NCBI GenBank assembly: GCA_001600055.1
Contig: BCIV01000012.1
Span: 310,474 to 374,473, forward strand
Source of the DNA: Filobasidium wieringae
Taxonomy: Eukaryota; Basidiomycota; Tremellomycetes; Filobasidiales; Filobasidiaceae
Direction of reading: 5' to 3'
DNA length: 64,000 nucleotides
Shown: positions 47,814-61,441 of the stretch, piece after piece
Numbering within the stretch: the stretch's first letter is position 1
Layout of the letters: every line of letters begins with the position of its first letter
Made by a program: the position numbers and the translations under genes
Notes under the pieces: model-generated
Database searches by the model: none
Seen by the model: the letters and a program-made list of their open reading frames with translations, nothing else
What the model was told of the DNA's origin: nothing

Positions 47814-48322
47814 GTTTGAGCGAGTGTGCGAGAGATTGAAGTATGTCGCTGGAGGGAGAAGGTGAATTGTCCGTTGATCGAGTCCAAGTGATGATGATGA
47901 CAGCTGAACCCTCATCTGCGCTTACTGTACTTGCAGGACTGCGCTTCTACATGACAGATGGAACAGATGTAATTATTTGCACGTCGCCTTTTTACAGATA
48001 ACGTAATAACGGGCGACTTGTATATAGATACCTGATTCCTACAGTCGATGATTGTGTTTCAGAAGCAACCATGAGCCAGTCTCAGTGAACTTTCACAGTT
48101 TTTCACTTCACTCACACCAAGATATATAGTATACATTCCATCTCATCCTAGCTTTTCACTTATAATCGCCTCGTTCTTTCCGACCCCTAACTCAGGGGCC
48201 TCAAATCGGCTGAGATCGAGCTTTCTTACAACGTAAACAAACGGTCTTTTCGGTAGGAGAGCTCTTCCCGGTCGATAAAGGGGAGAAATCCTGAACCTCC
48301 TTGGAAAGAGAGGAGCGATAAG
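47814..48322. other. Divergent promoter region (RNPS1-like / SEN1)
   Basis: A 0.5-kb gap between divergent genes, AT-richer in the middle (TATATAGTATA near 48122-48132). No gene is supported. Confidence 0.4.
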
Positions 48323-51300
48323 ATGGTCTTCACTGAGAAGGAAGTCTTGGAGTTCCTTAGAACCAGACAGACAGATCAGGGTACACCCGATTCTGAGCCT
48401 CTCACGGCGGCATTCGAATTCCTTCTCCCTCCTTCTGCCGTTTCACCTCCTAGCTCACGGCACTGGTACTGTAAAGAAACTCTCTCTCCGGTTCATCAAG
48501 AACTAGCAACCTATTTCATCTACTTCTTCGCTTTCAACCGGACAAACGTCGCTGCGAAATGGATGGAAGCGTTGGAGGAATTGGTTGCGAGGTGCGAAGG
48601 TTGTGCTAGAGGTTTTTGTCGAGCTAGAGGAAGATTTGTAGTGAAGTGAGTTCGAGGGGTTCTTCCGAAGTTCAGATCCGTCGTATGAACATTTAGCTGA
48701 ACGGTTCTTTTTTGCGTTGAATTTCATTAGGTATATCAACAAGTTTGCTCCAGACACTCGGAATAATTTCCAAGCGGCGGTGGATCAATGGCAAATCGCT
48801 CAAATCCTTCCCTCCCTATCTCCCATTTCTGAATCCCCTTCTTCGCCTTTATACAAAAACGTTCTAACAATCTCCGCAGCTCAACGACAATTGCTCTTCG
48901 GGAAAGAAAACATACCCCTCTCACCTTCCCTATTACCCTATTTCATCTCAGCCTTTTCCGATCCTCCTTCGTCAGGCGGCACAGCCAGACCCAATTGGAG
49001 CTTAGGAATACTCCCCGGTCTCTTCCCCTTGTTCTTGGCAAAAGAAGAACTAATTCCTTCTCCGGAGATCAGAGAGCTTATTGAAAAATGGGTGTTCAAC
49101 GTTTTCAAGACCTGTAAATCCTCACCGCTGAGTATGGAAGAATGGACCGACCTGGGTTTCCCTATTCTCTGGGCTTCTTTGATGAGTCCGATCAAATCGG
49201 GGTTGATGGGGCGGACACAGGAGTGGGAGTTGGTCTTGAAGGTTCTGGAGAGTGGGGTGCTCGGGAGGGAGGTGGTGGAGAAGAGTTTGGTTAGGGGGAA
49301 GGAAGGGTTGGTCAAGATAGTCTCGGCCGGATTGGGCGGGAGGAATCAAGGTGAGCCAAGAGATCAGAGTTCAGGTGCAGAGATGGGATAGGGGTTGAAT
49401 CAGTTCTCTTTCTTTTTTCTTCCTTTTTGTAACGGATCCAGCTTTCCCTTTGAGTCTGAGAACGTTCGCTGCGACGCTTCGCAATTGTCCGAGAGCGGTC
49501 TTATGGACCTCGACAGACGATTCCCTCGAATTCCCTCTGGCTCTCTTATCGACCATTCAACAAAATCCTATCTACCTCGAAACACTCCAGATCGCCCTGG
49601 ATTCGGGGTATAGATCGGAGAATCAAAAATTGGTGGAGACTATCAAAGAGATATCTTCTTGGGAACCTTCATCCGCTGCCCCGAACGGTGTAGGAAACTC
49701 CGATTGGGTGTTTTCATGGATGACCGATTATCTCATCTCCGTGCGCGATCTGGATGTCAAGGGGATCAATGCAGTGATGGAAAAAGGATTGTTCGGGGAG
49801 AGTTTACCTAGAGTGATCGGGTTTTGTTTGGAGGTGTTACAACATCGTAGGTTTTCTGCGGGATTCAGGACGAAGGTTTTGGACGCGGGAATCAAGGTCA
49901 GTAGCCTGAAGGCAGGTGGAGTGAGGCTGAGAGGGAGGCTGATTTGAGGAAACAGATTGTCAATTCGGTCTATATCGATCTAGGACCTAATCGATCCAGA
50001 GTCGACATGTTGTTGAGAGCAGCTATGCAGAATGCGTTGGACATTCATGCGGGCATTATAACCGGTATAGCCCTAAATCACAAGGAATATCCATCAGGTC
50101 CGATATGGGATCCAGCAAGACACACCGCTATCGATTTCCTGTTCAAGGTCCTTATGGCTGACGGGGACAATGTGCGGAGATTTCTCACTAATATGGGGAG
50201 ACAGGCTCTGGATGCGAGACAACGAAAGGGTCCCGATCCTAATGATTTCTTCCCCAAGATAACTTTTGCGGAACACGTTTGGAAGAAGATTTACGCGACG
50301 GCTGGGTCGAAGGATATTCACGGGATCGTCATGCTTATACGGGGGATCATGCGGTTCGCTCACCTACCCACTCCACGGGGAAACGCCTGGGGTTATACCG
50401 GATTGGAATTTTGGAAATCAGAGGGCAAGTGGGCGGCGTCGATGGTTTCGGTTACCAGCGCCATGAAGGTCATGAAGGAAGGATTCGGGGATAGATTGAC
50501 GACCTTTGTCGCAGCGAGTGATCCGGACAATCTGAAGCGTTTGTTCAACACTCCAAGAGTCCCGGAAGCCGTCATTCGATTGCTACTCTGCTCGGACGCC
50601 GATGTACATGATACCATCATCGGACTCATTCAGGTATCCTTCGACGAGGTCGAGGAACGTGTCGACTGCTTCAGAGCCATGTTCTTGCATTTTCCTGCGC
50701 AAAGCATCTCCGCTTTGCAAGACTACCTCAACAAATGGGTGGAGGATGCCTTGTCTCTTCCTACAGCGGTAGATTCTGCAAGATGGCTTGTGCGTTGCTT
50801 TACAGACATTCTCGAAGTCTTGTGTCGACAGAGAGGTGCCGGAAGCGGACTAGCTTTCTTGCGAGACCCGGCTTTCCTGGAGATCAAAACCGCCAGTGGA
50901 TCGATGAAGGAAGACATTTCCGCATTATGGGATTGTATGACGAAAGCGCTTGCTGTAATCATCAAGAGGACCCCAAAGTGGGCTCCGTTTTACGAAAACG
51001 CAGAAATGGTTGATTGGATGCAAGACGCCCTCATTTTCGGTCGTCTTTTGGTCGAAGAGAATCGAACTTTTGAAGGTGCAGCTTTAGGAACAGCTGTCAG
51101 TCATCGAGAATCCCCTGCTATCGAGGTGCCAAGTCAAGCGACTGACGTGGGCGGCAAAATGATCCGTCAACTGGAACAAGTCCTGGACAGTTTAACATCC
51201 TGGCTCAGACTGACGGAGGTCGAAACCCTACATCAAACTTACGAGCTCATCAAATCGCTCTTGGATCGTTTGACCAAGACTCACATCAACCAATTGCCTT

Positions 51301-54300
51301 CGGCATCGCTCATGGTTTCTTTTACTACCGTCGATGGATATTGTCGACGACAAAAAGGTCACAAGTCTAAACTCAATGATAGCGAATTGGCAGAACTCGC
51401 TGATCTGATCCGACCTTATATCAAGGTCGAGGAAGTTCCGGACGATGAGGTGGAATATGTGTCAACTTCGGCAGCGCGGAGCTCAAACCTGACCAAGGAA
51501 GCGCTTGCAACACCCAGTCAGCAAAGGAAGAACGCTTTCAAAGAATTGATGAAGAACGCTCAGAAGGGTGCTACACCTCGATCGAAAGCGGATCGTGATT
51601 CATCATCGAACCAGGTCACTCCCCGTACTTCCCCAGATGTTATCGATGTTGATGACTTTGATGATGACGCGTTTGACGATATGTTGGCTGGTGTCGATCT
51701 AGCCGAAATCGACGCTATCGAGCGTTCCGCTGTCAACAAAGAAACTCAGCGAAAGCTCTTGCAATCTCAAGCGCTAAAGACCGGCAATTTGAACAAACGG
51801 ATAGGCCTGCCACCAGGCAAACCTCCTGCGCCGAAGATCCCGCCTAAGCCGGCAGCCCCTCTGATTCGAGGATCTGGTCTGCTTAGTCGTATCCGTCGAG
51901 AAGTAGCGGCAGAGAACCGTGACAATAAAGTGCCTGTCATCAAGAAGATAGACCGAGGATTAGTGTTACCTAAAATTGATCTCAATTCTCGTGAGAAAAC
52001 ACCCTCAGAATCTAGCGCTTCCTCCGACTCGGAAAACGAGGGTGGGGGACTTGCAGCACTCAAGCGTCTGCAAAAGATTTCGCCTAAGAAGCTGACTGTC
52101 ATAGCTAACAAGCCTAGAGTCGTGGCAGCTCGTCGACCGGAGTTGTCGGCTGCCGAGAGGCAGAGACTGAACGCTCAACGGACCAAATTACGCCTGAAGC
52201 CAGATATGACAGGCTTGTGGTCGACAATGCTGAAGTGGGATCCCAAGCAACACGATTTCGAGGACAAATTACCCAATCGACTGCCTGGTAAATTCAAAAC
52301 GGTAGAGGAGCATGTCAGAACCTATTTGCCGTTATTTTACCGCGAATTGAGAGATCAGTCGCTGAACGAGTTGAAGGAAGCGACCAATCCTGTCATGTTG
52401 ACAATCGAGATCGGGTCCCGCCAACATACGGACGACTTTATCGACATGGAACTCAGTATCGTCGGTAATATTCCGTTCGGTTGGTATGCCAACGAATATG
52501 ATGTCTGTCTACTTCAGTTCGACGGACGTACTATATTCGTCAAGGTACAAGCTTTCAAAAGAAGTCCTCGTAACACGACCCTGCATGTTAGGATGGACAG
52601 CACAAGAGATTCCATGGGCCTGGCCGTCAAGTCCCGATGCCAGTTGCGCAAGCATATGAACATGAGTACAGCTGCTCGTGAGTACGCCGCACTCAAAGGT
52701 CTACCTTATTATGAGCCAGAGCTGCTTCAATCCATTCTGGACGCCAAACCGACTGCCTTGCCCGAGATTCCACAAGTGACATGGGAAAAGGCGATGATAG
52801 CCTACAATGTCAACGAACCGCAAGCAAAGGCGATTATCGGCTCTATGCGTGTCAAGGGTTTCGCTTTGATCCAGGGACCACCCGGAACCGGTAAAACCAA
52901 GACCATTAGTGGTCTAGCCGGACGATTTATGACGGAACGTCCTACTCATATTAGTTTGCAAGGTTCTGAGAAGACGGTGAACGCAAAGCTGCTTATTTGT
53001 GCTCCAAGTAACGCGGCTATTGATGAGGTGACTCGTCGTCTGAAGGACGGTGTTCCCACTTCCGATGGCAAGATGGTCGTACCTCGTATCGTTCGTTTAG
53101 GTGCAGAAAGTAGCATGAACGCGGCCGTTACCGATGTCTCGTTAGACTCCCTCATCGAGGCTCGAGTCAGCTCCGTAAAGGCAAAAGGAGGAGACAATGA
53201 CATCCAGATGAAGAGAGTCGAATTGGCTTTAGAGGAGATCAAGCAAAAGCGAGAAGCCAAACAGGCCGAGCTGTCCCAGTTCGGCAACGATGATGAGAAA
53301 CGTCGACCGATAGAGGCCGAGTTGGCGGGCTTGATGCAACAACGTATTTTGAAGAGTAAGGAGATCAACAAGTTTCGAGATGCTGCTAGGGATTCCGGAA
53401 GACAGCTCGACGGAGCTCGACGAGAAGCAAGAGAACGAATCCTCCAAGATGCAGATATCATTTGTTCTACTTTGGCTGGAGCAGGTCATGACTCGATCGC
53501 GTCGTTCCAGTTCGAGACTGTTATTATTGATGAGGCCGCACAATCCGTGGAACCCAGCGCGCTGGTTCCTCTCAAATATGGGTGTACTAGGTGTATCTTG
53601 GTGGGAGGTCAGTCCTACAAAGTCACAGAGTCTGATGCAGTACTGAGGGAAACATCCTGTTTTTCTAGATCCACAGCAGTTGCCTCCGACTGTTATATCT
53701 ACAAAAGCGGAGAGTATTGGGTATAACCGATCGCTCTTCGTCAGAATGGTAGAAGGCCATCCCGAGGCCATGCATTTGCTTAGGTAAGGCGCTCGACGAG
53801 CAACTCTTGTGCTTCTGCTAATGATCATCGCTACAATTACAGCATCCAGTACCGTATGAACCCGGATATCTCACGGTTGCCTTCACAAGTCTTCTATGGC
53901 GGTCGGTTGCACGACGGTCCGAACATGGCGCAGAAGACGAAAGCTCCTTGGCATCAGATGCCGGTGTTTGGAACTTATCGTTTCTTCAACGTGAATGGAC
54001 GGGAAGTCAAGTCGGGCAGGCAGTCTTTGAAGAACCCGACGGAAGTCAACGCGGTTGTTGGCTTGTATCGAGGTTTGAAAGCGATCTATGGCGCTCATGA
54101 TGCTTTGCTCGGGAAGATCGGTATCATCAGTCCCTATCGAGAACAGTTCAACGCTTTGAAATCAGCGTTCCGTAGTTCTTTCGGAGAGTCGGCTTTTGAC
54201 GATATCGAGTGAGTGCGGGCAGCTGGCTACTAGCTCGAGGAGGTCGCTGATCTAAGGTTCACTGTAGTTTCGGTACCATTGATGGATTCCAGGGTCAAGA

Positions 54301-55091
54301 AAAGGACATCATCATCTTATCTACCGTTCGTTCAGGTGATCATCTGAATTCCATCGGTTTCTTGAGGGATGTCAGGCGTATGAACGTAGCTTTGACACGA
54401 GCGAAGAGCTCATTGTTCATCATCGGGAATGCCGATACCTTGGAGAGAGCGAACGATAAGTGGAGGATCATTGTGGAAAATGCAAGGGAAAGAAGTTTCT
54501 TGGTACCGGTATGGAGAACGAGAACATCTTCCCCTTGATATAGACACTGATTAGATGGCGTTACAGTACGAGCCTGGCATTTTCATGAACCCGGCCAGAG
54601 CTGTAGGGCCACCACCCAAACAGACGCCTAATCAGCAAGGACGAAACATCCCGAAGCTCGCTGCAGCGGTTGAGGATCAGAAATGGCAAGTGAAACCTCC
54701 AAAGGCTGATCTCGACTCGGCCATGCTGGTGGACAAGAAGGAAGAGAAGAAACGGAAACGACCCATCGCTTCTAGCGAATCGTCGGGAAGTCGGGAATCT
54801 TCCGCTCCCGTTGGTTCTGCCGAACACCCTAAGCTAGACGCGGCCAGTGCTACGAAGAAGAAACGGAAGGAGGATAAGAGATTGTCAAAGCTTCAGGAAG
54901 GACAAGGAGCTACAAAGATGGAAGTCGAGGAACCCTTGGTCAAGCCCAACGCGCCTGTTATTCCTCCTTTACCTCGTTCGGCTCCGCCGCCGCCGCCTGC
55001 TCGTCCTCCCCCTCCGAAACCGAAAGCTCAGACCAAGGATACTTTGTTCATCAAGAAGAAAAAGGTCGGCCTCATCCATCCCCGTCACTGA
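48323..55091 (+). CDS. SEN1: SEN1-type superfamily 1 RNA/DNA helicase
   Basis: Helicase that terminates noncoding transcription and removes R-loops. It has 2098 residues in eight exons: 48323-48645, 48731-49350, 49442-49896, 49956-53607, 53669-53783, 53843-54208, 54268-54508 and 54567-55091. Summed exons keep the frame. A helical N-terminal Sen1-N region of about 1000 residues has few landmarks; an acidic DVDDFDDDAFDDMLAGVDL patch follows. Helicase motifs: Q motif NEPQAKAII, Walker A GPPGTGKTKT, motif Ib APSNAAIDEV, Walker B DEAAQ, motif III GDPQQLPPTV, QYRM, TIDGFQGQEKDIIILS, and NVALTRAKSSLFIIGN. The C terminus is Lys-rich, with a Pro run (PPPPPARPPPPK) and candidate nuclear signals (KKRKRP, KKKRKED). 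Spacing and size fit SEN1 rather than UPF1, which would show an N-terminal CH zinc domain. Confidence 0.95.
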
Positions 55092-56409
55092 TCTGAATGA
55101 GGGCTGACGCCTTTTTCTCTTTGGGAATCTAGTCCAAATATACCTAACTTACGATTTTATCACGACCCTAATGACCATCCAGCATCCTTCCACGGCATTT
55201 CACTATTAACATACCTCGCATAGCATGGGTCACTTATATGTAAAACAGACTCCGATGTATCGATTTTCCAGTGTAGCAATTATTGTGTATTATTCTCTTG
55301 TTGACCGTTTGAATCTGCGGAAGATGCGCTCGAAATTTAGGGGTCTGCGGCGTTATGCTAGATGTCTGCGAGTTCCTTCTATCCTCTCTAGTCTGAATTT
55401 GAAGCACTCTTTGCCACCGCGGGTTTCGCTATTGTGAGAATTTGACCTCTAACCTATAAGTACCCTGGCAATCGGGAACTGAAGCTGAACATGTGGATGA
55501 ATCTGACTTTTGTACGGTCGTAGAAGTATAGAACCTATACTGGCCACTGGACCGTTTCTAGCAAGGTCACCTACCATGGACTTGATGTGACATGAAACAC
55601 GAGCGATGTTGTGCCAAGGCATGAGTTATTTTAGGACCACGAACGGAGTTTAAATGGATATCATCTCTGGAATCCCTGTACGGCCGATTAGGTTCGGACC
55701 GAGGGATGATGTCGATCTCAAGGGAAGCAAGGAACCAGTCACCGTGAGTTCCCGCTGGAGCGTTTCAGCTCGAGATCAAGCGATGATTTGGCTGGGGACT
55801 GCATCCGGCGAGCTGAGCCCACGTAAACCGCCGCCACGTGCGTTTGCGTGGCAAGGCGGGTTTGGATGCCGAGATGACGTCAGATCAGGTATCGCGTGGG
55901 ATGAGTTTCGATCTGAGATGGATGCCCGCCTCGTTCCAGTTGCAGCGAGAGTAGTCATTCACTCAACCTCTTGTCCGCCGTTCTGTCCGTTCCACTCTGC
56001 AACTCCCCGAACACTCGTAGGCTCGAATTCCCGGACAACCATCCTCGATTCAAAGGCAAACTTTCCTTCCCCACGTATATAGCTACAAGTCGTGGCTGTA
56101 GCTAGCAACTGGCAACTGGCAAGCGCAGATCATCCTCATATATAACCCAACACTCGCACTCTCGCCCGTACAAACACGCTTGGCACGTCAGTCCCGCAGT
56201 CACCTGCCGAGGTCACAATAATAAAACCTTTGTCGCCTTGACATTCGTCACCTCCTCTCGACCACCACACTGTAGCTACTACCAAGCACCTTTCAATCTA
56301 CCCCCGACCACTTAATCACCACCCATCCCGATCCCCGGCCATCCGACGGGGGTATCATACACACACAGACACACACGGCACCAAGGACCGACTTGGATCC
56401 GTCATCGTC
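55092..56409. other. Intergenic region and promoter of the sterol glucosyltransferase gene
   Basis: No gene is supported. It contains a CRE palindrome (annotated separately), a TATATAA at 56139-56145 and a tandem AACTGGC pair near 56106-56120. The last 200 bp are AC-rich leader. Confidence 0.45.
55875..55882 (+). promoter_or_regulatory. CRE/ATF-type palindrome TGACGTCA
   Basis: A perfect TGACGTCA, 528 bp upstream of the ATG26/UGT51 start and about 260 bp upstream of TATATAA. It is the same element as upstream of the SDR gene. Function is inferred only. Confidence 0.3.
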
Positions 56410-59400
56410 ATGGTCATCCCAAGCGCATTACAACCAGATTCACTGGTCAACAAGCATAACACTTCGAAAGGACAAGATCAATCCGACGAGACCGTTTACA
56501 ACGACGCCTCTTCTTCTTCCACTTTGAACAACTCGAGACCTTTAGATTCTCAACAACATTCCACGGGTCTCTCGCAAGCGTTGCATTTCCAGGATCAGAG
56601 GAGTCAAGGGAAATCACCTCAGTTTCCTACAGAGGCGATGAATAGGCATGCGAGTTCTCACTATATGAACGTGATGAAGGGTTTGGCCGAGCAGAATGGA
56701 GATTCTGACGAACATAGCAATGGGAATGGGAAACAGGATGAGGTGTTGAGACGAGAGGCGGGAAGGGTTTATGGGAGTCATCCAGAGGAACAAGAAAGAT
56801 GGGTTCAGGAACATTATAAACGACGAAACACCCTCTCTGGACAACAGAACGGGCAGACCGCGCTACCACCTTCTTTGGCACAACAGCAGGATCAACAGCA
56901 TACTCAAGAAGAAGACTTGAAACGAGAATCTCAACCCAAAGAGAGCGATAAGGCACGAAGAGGATCGTCCTCCTCGGGAGAATGGATCGAACCCGTCCAT
57001 GCCTTCCCCTTCACTAGGCAGAACAGTTCGATCGAGGATGCCGTCAAACCTGCAGAAGGGACCATGGTACTCCCCGCCTTTTACCGAAGCAGTACGGCCG
57101 ACCAGACCGCTTTGGCTCATCGATTGGCTGTTCTGGGAGTGAACAATTATTCAGGGGAACATGGTGTAGGAGAAGAAGGCGTGGGTATGGATCCTGTCGA
57201 TCAAGATCGAGAGATCGCTCGCAGACGTTTGGACAACGCGAGAGCGACGGAGGAACAGGTCGAACGCGAGGCTTTCGAGGTCAAGAAGGAAAGGGTCGAT
57301 GAGAAGCAAAAGGAGATTGAAGAGAGTTTGAAGAATGACGGTGCAGAGGCCTTGAAGAGGAAGATCGTACCTCCCGCTCTACTGAAAACGGCTACTAAGG
57401 ATGGATCAGATCCTACCGCTCTTCGTCCCAAGCAAGATAGAACCGATACCGATCGTACTCTCCAACAACTCGCGGAAGTCAACGGGCAGGATTTCGCCAA
57501 CAAGGACGATGGAGAGGTAGAGGAGATGACCGATTACGATGACGAGGAAGCAGAGAGGATGGCGGAACATGAAACGGAGAGAAGAAAGAGCGCGACCAGG
57601 CACGAAAAGCTCGAAGCTCTCATCGAAGAATTCGGAGAGATCGCTCCCTTGATGAAAGGAGACGAGCCTGAGAGATTCATCGTGGAATGTAGAGGTGCAT
57701 TGTTCCGTGGGATCCTCATCGTCGGAAACATCCACTTGACAACTCACAGGATCACCTTCCACGCCGTCTTGCCTCCTCCCAAGATGAGCTTGTCAGGGGA
57801 CGAATCGAACGATATCCTTCATTCCGGAGCGGCTACTATTAGGAGACAAAACCCGATCTTTTCCGCAAAGACCACTAGGGTTTGGATGGAGTTGGACAAC
57901 GAGATGATCACTACTTATCCTAGCGCTGATGAGGAGGGAAGGGTCAAGCCTTTGAGGTCCATCTTGCGTGAGTAGAATGGTGTACAGGCGGTTATGGGGA
58001 AGATCATGCTGACTGGATCTGTGTTCTGCAGTCGAATCCGTCGAACAACTTTACCCTCTTGATCCTGAGAACGCTTTCGAGATTAGGATAAGGTACACCT
58101 CCCCCAAGGGTGAAAAATACTTGGTATTCACCGTGGATACTCAGGAGAGTGTTCTGCACTGGCACCGTGACCTGGAGTCCGCCTTGTTCCAGCACGGTCG
58201 AGCCAGGAGGTATCAGCGACGATTGGACGAACGAGCCAAGAAAATGTCCGCTCGTCCCGATGCTCCCACCATGACCGGGGATCCCGTTTACAACGAAGAC
58301 GATGGTGGTTGGGAGATGATGAGGATTGCTCTGCCCCTCGATAGGGTCCAATTCGTGGGAACGGACGATTATATGGATTTCGCCAGGTTGATCAGTTTGG
58401 ATATCGACGTTATGGAGGGTGACAATTGCTCCAACGTCTCGCATCACCTCAACAATTTGATGCCTGATAACCCGACCGCCAGAGACTTCGAGGCCGCCGA
58501 AGCTCGTAAAAAACACGAGAAACACGAGAAACAATCGAGATCCGTATTCAGCAAGATTTCGGACACGTTCCATCACCGATCGAAGAGCTCGCAGTCGGAT
58601 GAACACGCTCTACATGACAAGTTCACTCAAGCGTCTCAACCCTCCCGTATTCAGGAGTATGGCACTGGTCGAGAAGTGACTGATGGTCGAGCGACTGACG
58701 GATCGAAGGATGGTCAGCAACAGGCTAACACCGGAAACCGTGGTGAGACCGCTATGCACTCGGTCGCGAAGGCGGGACAAGGAGCCTTTAGAGGTCCTTC
58801 CGCAGATCCCGAGGATCTGACGTCGAACGCTTCCATCATTCCTGCTCAGCCGATTCAGTTCGGACATGCCGGTCACAAGGAGCTGAGAACGGCTGTCAAC
58901 ATCAAGTTCGGTGTTCTCAACGAGAGGGCTGCGTTTGCGGAAAAGCTCGAGGAAGTCATCAACGCTGCTCACAAGACGAAGCGTGAATATATGGATGGAA
59001 TCGAGAGACCCATACCCGTTTTCCAAATCGGGCAGTCAGACTTGCTTCGACTCCCCGAGGCCGAGGGAGGAGCTGGTCTCCCCGAACAGGATCTCAAGGG
59101 ACCTCCTGGACCCAAACACCTCCATCACAGGTCGAGAAAGGATATCGTTCGAGATGAAGATAGTCACACTACCGACCATTCTTCCGACTCGGACTACAGC
59201 GACTCTGAATCGGAGGACGACGAACACGCTCATCGTGAAGGCTCGGCCAAGAAAATATTGAAAGCTAAACTCGCCAAGGCAGTTCTCGGTATCCCTGAGA
59301 ACGAGCCCGTGTGGATGAAGCGATGTTACTTGAACAGGACGGTACCCTTCCGTGGGCACATCATCCTGTCCGACAAGTACCTCTGTTTCTGGAGAAAGTC

Positions 59401-61306
59401 AGCCGGGCCTGTCCGTGACATCAAGTACCGATTCCCTGTACACGACGTCAAGGGAGCTGAGCCGATCGATTCGTTCCGATTCAAGTTCCGTGGAATGGCT
59501 GTGAAGATTTCTGGTCGTCATGATCTACACTTTGATTTCTTCAGCCCAAATGCGCGGTCTCACACTATGAAGAGAATCAACCAGTTGGTCGCTGATCATG
59601 CTAAACTGCACGAGGAGAACCCCGAACTGGGTCAGCACGAGCAAGAGCGAGAAGACGAACGTGAGCGAAAAGCAGCTGTCGCCAACACTCTTGAAATCGG
59701 TGACCTCGACGATGCAGGTGTACGACAAGACCAAGTCGATGACCGAGTCAAGACCATTGATATTCTCAACATCACTCCCGAAGCGGCCATGTCGATGGCT
59801 GTACCTGATGCCGCGCTGGCTCATATGCCTGCAATTGTCAACGACTTTGGAGGGCGACGAAAAGTCAGGCCGAGGCGATTCTGCATGCTTACTATCGGAT
59901 CGCGGGGTGATATCCAGCCTTACATTGCCCTTTCTTTGGGGTTGATGCAGGACGGACATCAGTGTGTTATCGTCACGCATGACGAGTTCAAGACCTGGGT
60001 TGAGGGATACGGTATTGAGCATCGACAAGCTGGTGGAGACCCTGCAGCGCTCATGAAGCTCTCTGTCGATCACGCCATGTTCAGTCCAGGATTCTTCAAA
60101 GAGTCTCTTGGTAACTTCAAGACCTGGCTGGACGACCTTTTGAGGGATGCTTGGGAGTCTTGTCATGACGCCGACGTTTTGATCGAGAGTCCCAGTACGA
60201 TGGCCGGTATTCATATCGCCGAGGCTTTGAAGATTCCTTACATGCGAGCATTCACCATGCCTTGGACGAGAACCGTCAAATATCCTCAAGCTTTCATGGT
60301 GCCTGCTGTTGAAATGGGTCCTGGATTCAACTACTCGTCATATGTCCTGTTCGACAACATCATGTGGAAGGCTACGGCTCCCCAAATCAACCCCTGGAGA
60401 AAGGAGATGCTCGGATTGCCCGCTACCGACATGTCGAAGCTCGGACAGACCAAGGTACCCTTCATGTACAACTTCTCGTCGTGCGTCGTGCCTAAGCCAT
60501 TGGATTGGCACGATGACATTGCAATCACCGGATACTGGACGCTCGCTAATTCGGACACTGATTGGTCGCCACCTGAAGACCTGGACGAGTTCATTAAGAA
60601 GGCGGAGCGGGATGAGAAACCTTTGGTCTACATTGGATTCGGATCGATTACAGTACCTGACCCAGATGGTATGACCAGGAGTATCGTGAAGGCAGTCGAT
60701 ATGGGTGAGTAATCGAAGATAGATTTTACAGGAGGTTCACCTCGAGCTAATCGATCAATACCATCTACAGCTGATGTCCGTGCGATCATTGCCAAGGGAT
60801 GGTCATCGAAGGGATCGGACGAGAAGTCCGACAAACCTAAGCCCGAATATTCGAGCAACTGTTACCCTGTGGACAAGGTTCCTCACGGCTGGCTGTTCCC
60901 GAAAGTCAAGGCGGCTCTGCACCACGGTGGAGCCGGTACCGTTGGGGCGTCCCTCACCGCTGGTTTGCCCACTTTGATCAAGCCATGGTTCGGAGATCAA
61001 TACTTCTGGGCCAGTCGAGTCACCCATCTCGGTGTCGGATTGAAATTGAGCGATCTGGACCCTGACGATTTGGCAGAGGCTCTGCGCACTGCCACGCGCG
61101 ATACCGTCATGATCGAGCGCGCTGCTATGCTTGGTGAAAAGATCCGCCAGGAGAACGGAGTACACAACGCTATTAACGTGAGTCTACAGATCGAGTTGAT
61201 ATGACCAGAATTTAGCTGATCTGTTCCTTCCTCTCTCCAGTATATCTACGCCAACTTGCCCCGAGCCAGTAAAGACCGAACTCAGCTGAAATGGCAGAAA
61301 GCATAA
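56410..61306 (+). CDS. ATG26: Sterol 3-beta-glucosyltransferase (UGT51/ATG26)
   Basis: UDP-glucose:sterol glucosyltransferase making sterol glucosides; in Pichia the orthologue is needed for pexophagy. It has 1567 residues in four exons: 56410-57967, 58032-60704, 60771-61177 and 61241-61306. Summed exons keep the frame. Order: a low-complexity N terminus, GRAM domain 1 (around FIVECRGALFRGILIVGNIHLTTHRITF, split here as two blocks), a PH domain carried across the first intron (YTSPKGEKYLVFTVDTQES), GRAM domain 2 (RTVPFRGHIILSDKYLCFWRK), then a GT1 catalytic domain from GSRGDIQPYIALSLGL to HHGGAGTVGASLTAGLPT and PWFGDQYFW. The sugar-nucleotide signature is intact. GRAM/PH domains bind phosphoinositides on membranes. 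The N-terminal extension is acidic and Ser-rich. Confidence 0.96.
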
Positions 61307-61441
61307 TGAGCTGTCGCGCAGAGACAAGCTCGAAAGATTGACAACCATGTATCAAAGGAATCGTACTGCAATCTACATGTATTTAACTTAACTAGGTTTT
61401 GAATTTCTATAATCATCCTCATGATCAAGTGAAACTGCTTA

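Noticed and set aside
48323..55091. UPF1 as identity for the large helicase
   Set aside because: No N-terminal Cys/His-rich domain, and the protein is about 2100 residues with a Sen1-type N-terminal half.
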